This document shows positions 31,994 through 37,078 of a stretch of 37,078 bases of DNA, one piece after another. The translations under genes were made by a program, and so were the position numbers. Positions within the stretch are counted from its first letter, which is position 1. Every line of letters starts with the position of its first letter. Below the pieces are notes generated by a model. That model saw only the letters and a list, made by a program, of their open reading frames with translations. It was not told the origin of the DNA and did no database searches. Origin of the DNA: Pseudomonadota bacterium (lineage in GTDB: Bacteria; Pseudomonadota; Alphaproteobacteria; Acetobacterales; Acetobacteraceae); assembly GCA_021847995.1 (NCBI GenBank), contig JAJZNE010000064.1, forward strand, positions 41,883 through 78,960, written 5' to 3'.

Positions 31994-32017
31994 GGGATGG
32001 AGCCGGAGAGTGCGCCA

Positions 32018-32308
32018 ATGGAGATATTCATTTTCGCCCGCTTCCATGCCCGGGAAGGACAGGCGGACGCGGTCGCGGCGGCGCTGCGCGCGGTTGTGCG
32101 CCCGACGCGGGGCGAACCGGGCTGCCGCGCCATTGCCGCCTTCCGGTCAACGCACGATCCGCGCCTGTTCTTTATCCACTCGCGCTGGACGAACGAGGCG
32201 GCGTTTGCTGCGCACGCAGAACAACCGCACACGCAGCGGTTTCTCGACTGTGTGGAGGATTTGATCGACCATCCGCTGAACGTGAGCAGGACGCGGGCAC
32301 TCGGTTAG
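32018..32308 (+). CDS. ABM-domain (YgiN/quinol monooxygenase-like) protein
   Basis: A 96-residue protein of the antibiotic-biosynthesis-monooxygenase fold, a small dimeric alpha-beta barrel. It starts MEIFIFARFHAREGQADAV and continues ALRAVVRPTRGEPGCRAI, SRWTNEAAFAAH and HPLNVSRTRAL, in the usual order of the family. The ATG at 32018 has GGAGAG at 7 nt spacing; an in-frame ATG at 31997 would add seven residues. Family members oxidise quinols or aromatic polyketides, and some have no known substrate. As the sixth gene of the second Liv operon it may act on the imported compound, which is inference. Confidence 0.8.
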   Translation: MEIFIFARFHAREGQADAVAAALRAVVRPTRGEPGCRAIAAFRSTHDPRLFFIHSRWTNEAAFAAHAEQPHTQRFLDCVEDLIDHPLNVSRTRALG

Positions 32309-32352
32309 CGGGCCGACGACCGCTGCGCCGGCGCCGTGACTACAATCAAAAG

Positions 32353-32378
32353 GCCCCGGAAGCGGTTGCTTCCGGGGC
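32353..32378 (-). terminator. Intrinsic terminator between convergent genes
   Basis: GCCCCGGAAGC (32353-32363) and GCTTCCGGGGC (32368-32378) form a perfect 11-bp stem with a 4-nt loop. Read on the minus strand the stem is followed by CTTTTG, a short T-run, so it best fits termination of the secreted-protein gene. On the plus strand only TT follows, but the strong stem may also stop the ABC-operon-2 message. Confidence 0.8.
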
Positions 32379-32402
32379 TTGAGGTTAAGTACCGCGGGGT
32401 CG

Positions 32403-33056
32403 TCAGGACCGGCGACGGCGGCGAACCAGGGCGAGCGACAGGAGGCCGCTTGCCAGCATGGCGACGCTGAACGGCTCGGCGACTCCCGTCGCGTTGGCGG
32501 CAAAGTCGTAGGTCGCCGTTACGCTGACGCCACCGGTGTTGGTATTGCCGACATTCGTCGTTCCACCGGAGAGTGCCGTCACGGTCCGGTCGATATCCGA
32601 CACCGGCAGCATCCACGGCGTCAAGAACGGTGTCAGACCGGAATTCAGCGTGTAGCTCTGAGTCGCTACATTCGAAAACGAAAAGGGCGTCGAACTTCCC
32701 GGCGCCACGTCCACGGTCTGGAACGGTGCCAGGTTGGTGAGGCTATCCTGCGTCATGCCCGGGATCGTGAATGTCAGCGTATCCTGCTGGCTCACCGACC
32801 CCGTCGCGCTACTCGAAGCTTTTAGGGCATTCGAAACGGTCACAACGCCGTTCAGCGATTCCGACACGTCCAGCGTCACTGAACTCAGGTGATAGCCGGC
32901 CGGCACCGAAGCGCCCGCGAAGCTGAGCGTGGATGTCCAATTCGTCGTCTTTGAGTAACTCTGCGTTTCCGTTTGGGGCATCGCACCCGCCCAGGCCATG
33001 CCCACCGTGCCGAGCGTCAGCGCCCCTGCAAGCCCGGCCATCATCAGCGTCTTCAT
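32403..33056 (-). CDS. Secreted choice-of-anchor-E-like protein with variant PEP-CTERM tail
   Basis: A 217-residue exported protein. The signal peptide KTLMMAGLAGALTLGTVGM ends near AWA at residue 23. The mature part, rich in Ser, Thr and Asn, begins TETQSYSKTTNWTSTLSF, which resembles choice-of-anchor E domains. The C-terminus VAEPFSVAMLASGLLSLAL followed by RRRRR has the PEP-CTERM layout (short motif, hydrophobic helix, basic end), but with VAEP in place of VPEP. Such tails are recognised by exosortases. GGAGG lies about 8 nt before the ATG at 33056. Its role (surface or matrix protein) is unknown, and no exosortase is in the window. Confidence 0.75.
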   Translation of the reverse strand: MKTLMMAGLAGALTLGTVGMAWAGAMPQTETQSYSKTTNWTSTLSFAGASVPAGYHLSSVTLDVSESLNGVVTVSNALKASSSATGSVSQQDTLTFTIPGMTQDSLTNLAPFQTVDVAPGSSTPFSFSNVATQSYTLNSGLTPFLTPWMLPVSDIDRTVTALSGGTTNVGNTNTGGVSVTATYDFAANATGVAEPFSVAMLASGLLSLALVRRRRRS

Positions 33057-33107
33057 CTGCATCCCCTCCGTGCCGCGGCAGCGCCGCATCTTCGGTTCGA
33101 TGCCGGT

Positions 33108-33136
33108 GTCTTAGCCGATCCGAAACGCACTGTAAA
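33108..33136 (-). promoter_or_regulatory. Candidate sigma-70-type promoter of the secreted-protein gene
   Basis: On the minus strand TTTACA (33136-33131) and TAAGAC (33113-33108) are spaced by exactly 17 nt, about 50 nt before the start codon at 33056. The upstream flank has an A-rich run (CAAAAAACAC), unusual in this GC-rich window. This would make the gene independent of the permease gene upstream. Confidence 0.45.
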
Positions 33137-33183
33137 GTGTTTTTTGGCGTCGATGATGTGAAGTCCGGTTCGGTTGCCGATCG

Positions 33184-35148
33184 CTATCGTACCACGGAAG
33201 GCACCTCCGCGGCGGTCGGCTCCTCCTCGGCGATCACCGATTGCGGTGCGGCCGGGGCGAGCTGCCAGGGCACCGACAGCACCGTCACATCCGGCCCGCC
33301 ATGACGCAGCAGAGCCGCCCGGATCCGCCGTTCCCGATGCTTGTGCAGCAGCATCTCCCACCAGCTTGCCTCCACCAGTTGGGGAAGCACAACCGTTATC
33401 GTGCGCCCGCCGCCTTTCGCCCGCATTTCGGCGACCATGCGCAACAGCGGCGCGCGCAGGCTGCGGTAGGGGGAGGATTCGATGCGCAGTTCGGGCACCG
33501 GCAGCCCCGCCGCCTGGGCCGGTGCCGCCACCGCCTGCTGCCACCTGCGCCGCAGCCGCGCCGTATGTTCCTCCACGTCCGGACCTTCAAGCTCGGTCAG
33601 ATGCAGCGCCGTCACCGAATCGGACAGGCGAAGGGCCAGTCCCACTGCCTTGCGCGCCGCCCGGTCCCAGCGTTCCAGCGGCACCAGGACCACCGGCGGG
33701 CGCACCGTGCGCAGGTTCAGCCGCGCTTCTGCGCCGCGCAGCAGCTGCCGCTCGATATTGGCGTAGTAGCGCCGGACCAGCCGCAGCAGGAACAGCGCGA
33801 GCGGGATCACGAGGACGGTCAGCCACGCGCCCTCGGCAAACTTGGCAACCAGGATGACCGCAAGCGCAGCGCCCGTCGCCGCCGCGCCGCCGCCGTTGAT
33901 GACCAGCTTCACCCGCGCCCACGGCGCCGCCGGTGCGCGCCACCAGTGCATCGCCATGCCCGCCTGCGACAGCGTGAAGGACAGGAACGCGCCGACCGCG
34001 AACAGCGGGATCAGCCGGTCGGTGATGCCGCCGAACGCCGCCAGCAGCAGCCCCGCGCCCACCGCCAGGAACAGCACGCCGGCCGAATAGACGAGGCGCC
34101 GCCCCGGCAGCGCGAACGCCTCGGGCAGGAACCCGTCGCGCGCCACCAGATGGCACAGGCGCGGGAAGCCGACGAAGCTCGTGTTGGCCGACAGGCACAG
34201 CACCGCCAGCACGCCGGCGATGGTGACGTAGTAGACCCCCCCACGCCCGGCGACGGCCGCGACAAGCTGCGACAGAACGCTCTGATAGCCCGGCTGGGTC
34301 TGATCCATCGCGGTGATCCCATACCGTTGCACCAGCCATGCGATGCCGAGCAGCAGCAGCGTCAGCACCGCGACCATGGCAGTGAGGGTGGCGTGGGCAT
34401 GCCGCGTCGCCGGTTCGCGGAAGGCGCTGACGCCGTTGCTGACGGCCTCGACGCCGGTCATCGCCGTGCAGCCGCTGGCGAAGGTGCGCAGCAGCAGCCA
34501 CAGCGTCACCGCCCGCGAGGCCGCCGGCACCGACGGCGGCGCCACCACCGGATGCAGCGGCCCGCCGCCCAGCCCGGCCATCGCGCCCCACACGATGATC
34601 CCGCCCAGGGTCACGATGAACAGATAGGTCGGCACCGCCAGCGCCAGCCCCGTCTCCCGCGTGCCGCGCAGATTGACCAGGGTGAGCGCGGCCAGGATCA
34701 GCAGGCAGAGCGCAAGCGTGTCCGGTTGCAGCACCGGCAGTGCGGAGGTCAGCGCGCCGACGCCGGCGGCGATCCCGACCGCCACGTTCAGCATGTAATC
34801 GACCATCAGCGCCGCCGCGGCGAGCAGCCCGGCATCGGTGCCGATGTTCTCCCGCGCGACGACGTAAGAACCGCCGTTGTTGGGATAGGCGGTGATCGTC
34901 TGCCAGTAGGAGACGAACAGCACCAGCAGCAGCGCCACCACCGACCAGGTGATCGGCCCGATCGCGGCAAGACCGGCGGCGCCGGTGCCGGCCAGCACCG
35001 CGAGCGCCGCCTCCGGCCCGTAGGCGGCGGAACTCAGCCCGTCCAGCCCCATCGCCGGCAGGCCTTCCAGCACGCCGATCCTGCGTCCCTCCGCCTCCCG
35101 GTTGGCAACCGGGCGGCCGATCAGCAGGCGGGTCAGCGAAAAGGGCAT
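33184..35148 (-). CDS. kimA: APC-superfamily permease, KimA-like potassium transporter
   Basis: A 654-residue inner-membrane protein with about twelve membrane segments and a C-terminal cytosolic domain of roughly 170 residues. It closely follows the KimA (YdaO) pattern: LIGRPVANREAEGRRIGVLE, LSSAAYGPEAALAVLAG, YPNNGGSYVVARENIG, LMVDYMLNVAVGIAAGVGAL, TFASGCTAMTGVEAVSNGV, and SANTSFVGFPRLCHLVARD. The C-terminal part (VVLVPLERWDRAARKAVGLA, later SPYRSLRAPLLRMV) is universal-stress-protein-like, as in KimA. KimA is a proton-coupled high-affinity K+ importer in Bacillus; amino acid transport is the alternative. GGGAGAG precedes the ATG at 35148 by 5 nt. The gene lies 65 nt after a small membrane protein gene that overlaps a kinase-like gene. 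Confidence 0.8.
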   Translation of the reverse strand: MPFSLTRLLIGRPVANREAEGRRIGVLEGLPAMGLDGLSSAAYGPEAALAVLAGTGAAGLAAIGPITWSVVALLLVLFVSYWQTITAYPNNGGSYVVARENIGTDAGLLAAAALMVDYMLNVAVGIAAGVGALTSALPVLQPDTLALCLLILAALTLVNLRGTRETGLALAVPTYLFIVTLGGIIVWGAMAGLGGGPLHPVVAPPSVPAASRAVTLWLLLRTFASGCTAMTGVEAVSNGVSAFREPATRHAHATLTAMVAVLTLLLLGIAWLVQRYGITAMDQTQPGYQSVLSQLVAAVAGRGGVYYVTIAGVLAVLCLSANTSFVGFPRLCHLVARDGFLPEAFALPGRRLVYSAGVLFLAVGAGLLLAAFGGITDRLIPLFAVGAFLSFTLSQAGMAMHWWRAPAAPWARVKLVINGGGAAATGAALAVILVAKFAEGAWLTVLVIPLALFLLRLVRRYYANIERQLLRGAEARLNLRTVRPPVVLVPLERWDRAARKAVGLALRLSDSVTALHLTELEGPDVEEHTARLRRRWQQAVAAPAQAAGLPVPELRIESSPYRSLRAPLLRMVAEMRAKGGGRTITVVLPQLVEASWWEMLLHKHRERRIRAALLRHGGPDVTVLSVPWQLAPAAPQSVIAEEEPTAAEVPSVVR

Positions 35149-35213
35149 GCGGCTCTCCCGTACAGGCTTCCGTGGCGGAGCGCTTACGCTGCTCGCCCGT
35201 TCCGCCGCCGCGG

Positions 35214-35666
35214 TCAAGCGTCCGGCGGCGGCAGCCCCCATTCCTGCTCCAGTTGCGCGCGGGCGCGACGCAGTTGGGCGATGCGGGCGCGGCTGCGTCC
35301 TTCCTGCACCAGCCCCACCGTCAGCGGCAGCACCTCGCCCGCCAGCCACGCCCCCGCCTGCGCCGCCCAGGCCAGCCCGAGCGTGGCAGGATCGGCGGCA
35401 AGTGCGAGGCCGTTGGCGATCGTGTGCCCCTCCGCCCACAGCGCCAGCAGGGGCCGCAGCGCGGCGGCGAGACCACAGAACAGGATCGGCCGCGCCAGCG
35501 ACCGCTCAGGCGAGGCATCGAACATCAGCGCCAGCAGCGCCGGCGCCAGCAGCAGCCCGCCCAGCACCGCCGTCGGCGTCGCCAGGGCTGCGAGCAGGCC
35601 GCTGCCCACGCCCAGAAGCCACAGGCGCGAGCCGTTCCGCGCGGCAGCGGTGCCGCCCGTGCTCAT
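35214..35666 (-). CDS. Small membrane protein of unknown function
   Basis: A 150-residue protein that I do not recognise. It has an N-terminal hydrophobic hairpin (LWLLGVGSGLLAALATPTAV, then GGLLLAPALLALMF), further hydrophobic segments (ILFCGLAAALRPLLALW and LAWAAQAGAWLAGEVLPLTV), and a charged C-terminal helix (RSRARIAQLRRARAQLEQEW) likely in the cytosol and possibly coiled coil. The ATG overlaps the stop of the upstream kinase-like gene (ATGA), so the two are translationally coupled and likely act together. The KimA-like gene follows 65 nt later on the same strand. Confidence 0.7.
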   Translation of the reverse strand: MSTGGTAAARNGSRLWLLGVGSGLLAALATPTAVLGGLLLAPALLALMFDASPERSLARPILFCGLAAALRPLLALWAEGHTIANGLALAADPATLGLAWAAQAGAWLAGEVLPLTVGLVQEGRSRARIAQLRRARAQLEQEWGLPPPDA

Positions 35667-37078
35667 CCGAACAGCATTGCCACGGCGCTCGCCGCCAGCA
35701 CCGCCAGCCCGGCGCCGGCCGCGATCTCCCGCCCCAGGCGCCGCGCCGCCGCCGCCCGCGCCGGCGCGGCGGCGGCGAGGGCGGCCAGGGCCGCATCGAT
35801 CCGTCCGGCCTCGGCCTTCGCCCGCTGCACTCCGATGGCGTCGGCTTCGCGCGCCGCCGGATCTTCCAGCACCGCGAGCAGGGCCATCAGGTCGCCGGCC
35901 GCCGCCGCCGCCGCCAGCGCCGCCTGCTTCGCCGCCCGCTGGGTGCGGCTGCGCCACGCCTCAAGGCCCGGCTGCGCCGCCGCCGCCAGGGCGGCACTGA
36001 GCCGCGGCAGTTTCCCCGGCGGCATCACCACCTGCATCCGCGCCAGCAGCCGCAGCTGCGCCCCGGCAATGCGCGCCGGCGCAAGATCGTCGGCGAACGG
36101 CACCAGCAGCTTGTCCAACCCGTGCAACTGGCGCGCCGCGACGAACGCGATCAGTTCGGCATCGACCAGCAGCGGCGCCGCAACCGCTGCGGCGGCCGTC
36201 TCCAGTGCCGGCAGCAATTCCTCCGGCCGCACCACCCCGGCGCCGGCGACCAGCGGGCTGTGGCAGGCGAGCAGCGGGTTGAGCGCATAGCGCAGCCGCG
36301 CCGCCCCCCCGGCCCAGCCGCGCAGTTGCAGCAGCGTCCGCTGGGCACGGCCGAGCAGGCGCATCCGCTCGGCCTCCGCCGGATCGGGGCGCAGGGCGGC
36401 GAAGGCGGCAACCGCATCGGCCGCGATCGCGCCGACCAGCCGCTCCGCCACGCCGCCCGACTGCGAACCGGCATGCACGGCGAGTGCCGGGCCGATACCG
36501 TCCGGCCACAGCGCCAGCCCGTTCCAGCACAGCGGCGCCAGCGGATCGAGCAGCGCCACCGCCCGCAGCGCCAGCAGCGAATCGGCGCGGCCATCGTCGC
36601 CGCCACGCTCGGCGGGAAAATGGCGCAACGGCTCCTCCAGCCGCACGGCGAGCGCCGCTTCATCCAGGCTGCGGCGCAGCCACTGATCGACCGCCCCGCC
36701 CCGCAGCAGGCGCACGCCCGCCGCCGGATCGCGGGCAATCGCGAAGGCGAGCGTCGCGGCATCCCAGGCCGCCATGCCGCCGACCGCCAGCGGCCGGTGC
36801 GCGCGCCGGACGGGCCGGCGGACGCTGCGCCGCGCCGCCGCCGCGGCCGGCTGCATCAGCAGCGCCGGCGGCGGGCGCTGCGACGGGTCGTCGGCGAGCA
36901 TGGCGCGCAGGAGGTCGGCAAGCAGGGGCGACAGCCTGACGCCCCGTGACAACGCGGCGTAGCTGCCCTGCGACAGCCGCGCCCGCATCAGTTCGTCGGC
37001 GTCGAGATCGGCCCATGCCATACGCCCGAGAGCGAGCGCCAGCGCGGTGACGCCGAGCGCATGGACGTCGTCGGCCAC
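35663..37078 (-). CDS. Protein-kinase-like protein with C-terminal membrane anchor, 5' end outside window
   Basis: The last 471 residues of a larger protein. The visible N-terminal part, DDVHALGVTALALALGRM followed after about 40 residues by LLRAMLADDPSQRPPP, matches the C-lobe of a Ser/Thr kinase (helix F region and the DPxxRP end of the domain). A long Ala/Arg/Leu-rich region of unknown fold follows, with DPAAGVRLLRGGAVDQWLRR near residue 117. The end AAGAGLAVLAASAVAMLFG is a single membrane segment with almost nothing after it, a tail-anchor layout. The catalytic loop and DFG motif lie beyond the window, so active kinase or pseudokinase cannot be decided. The reading frame continues past 37078. 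Confidence 0.6.
   Translation of the reverse strand: MADDVHALGVTALALALGRMAWADLDADELMRARLSQGSYAALSRGVRLSPLLADLLRAMLADDPSQRPPPALLMQPAAAAARRSVRRPVRRAHRPLAVGGMAAWDAATLAFAIARDPAAGVRLLRGGAVDQWLRRSLDEAALAVRLEEPLRHFPAERGGDDGRADSLLALRAVALLDPLAPLCWNGLALWPDGIGPALAVHAGSQSGGVAERLVGAIAADAVAAFAALRPDPAEAERMRLLGRAQRTLLQLRGWAGGAARLRYALNPLLACHSPLVAGAGVVRPEELLPALETAAAAVAAPLLVDAELIAFVAARQLHGLDKLLVPFADDLAPARIAGAQLRLLARMQVVMPPGKLPRLSAALAAAAQPGLEAWRSRTQRAAKQAALAAAAAAGDLMALLAVLEDPAAREADAIGVQRAKAEAGRIDAALAALAAAAPARAAAARRLGREIAAGAGLAVLAASAVAMLFG

Overview
This is a very GC-rich, gene-dense bacterial chromosome segment. Codon use, the addB-addA-trxA order, the alphaproteobacterial type of AddA/AddB, and two large branched-chain-type ABC transporter operons point to an alphaproteobacterium. 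Rhodospirillales/Acetobacteraceae is the likely group, by inference from gene order and protein style and not from an rRNA marker. No rRNA, tRNA or CRISPR array was seen. Both ends of the window cut genes: fabH on the left and a protein-kinase-like gene on the right.

Left part (1-12.2 kb), housekeeping: fabH (3' part) and folC run rightward, followed by a two-domain universal stress protein. Facing them is a leftward operon, tsaE > murU > addB > addA > trxA > TSUP permease, whose first four genes overlap at stop/start codons. It combines tRNA t6A synthesis, cell-wall sugar recycling, double-strand-break repair and thiol redox. The kinase amgK, usually found between tsaE and murU, is absent there.

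Scar and small genes (12.2-16.3 kb): a decayed IS5-family (IS1031-like) transposase with several frameshifts and a lost C-terminus lies directly upstream of tsaE. It contains a 16-bp tandem triplication. Next come a TusA/DsrE2-type sulfur-carrier pair, a gene-free stretch with a palindrome inside a candidate promoter, and an orphan FkbH-like enzyme with its own acyl carrier protein.

Catabolic/transport operon 1 (16.4-25.9 kb, rightward): CaiB-type CoA-transferase, HyuA and HyuB (ATP-dependent hydantoinase/oxoprolinase/lactamase family), then a complete Liv-type ABC importer (binding protein, LivH, LivM, LivG, LivF). Most junctions overlap or are very short. This suggests import, ATP-driven ring opening and CoA activation of one unknown substrate, and is the best candidate for an undescribed pathway here.

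Middle (25.9-27.5 kb, leftward): a DUF4410-like lipoprotein and exonuclease III (xthA).

Transport operon 2 (27.6-32.3 kb, rightward): a second complete Liv-type importer ending in a small ABM-fold monooxygenase-like gene. A strong hairpin terminator separates it from the next, oppositely oriented gene.

Right part (32.4 kb-end, leftward): a kinase-like protein with a C-terminal membrane anchor, a small membrane protein overlapping it, a KimA-like potassium/APC permease, and a secreted choice-of-anchor-E-like protein with a variant PEP-CTERM tail.
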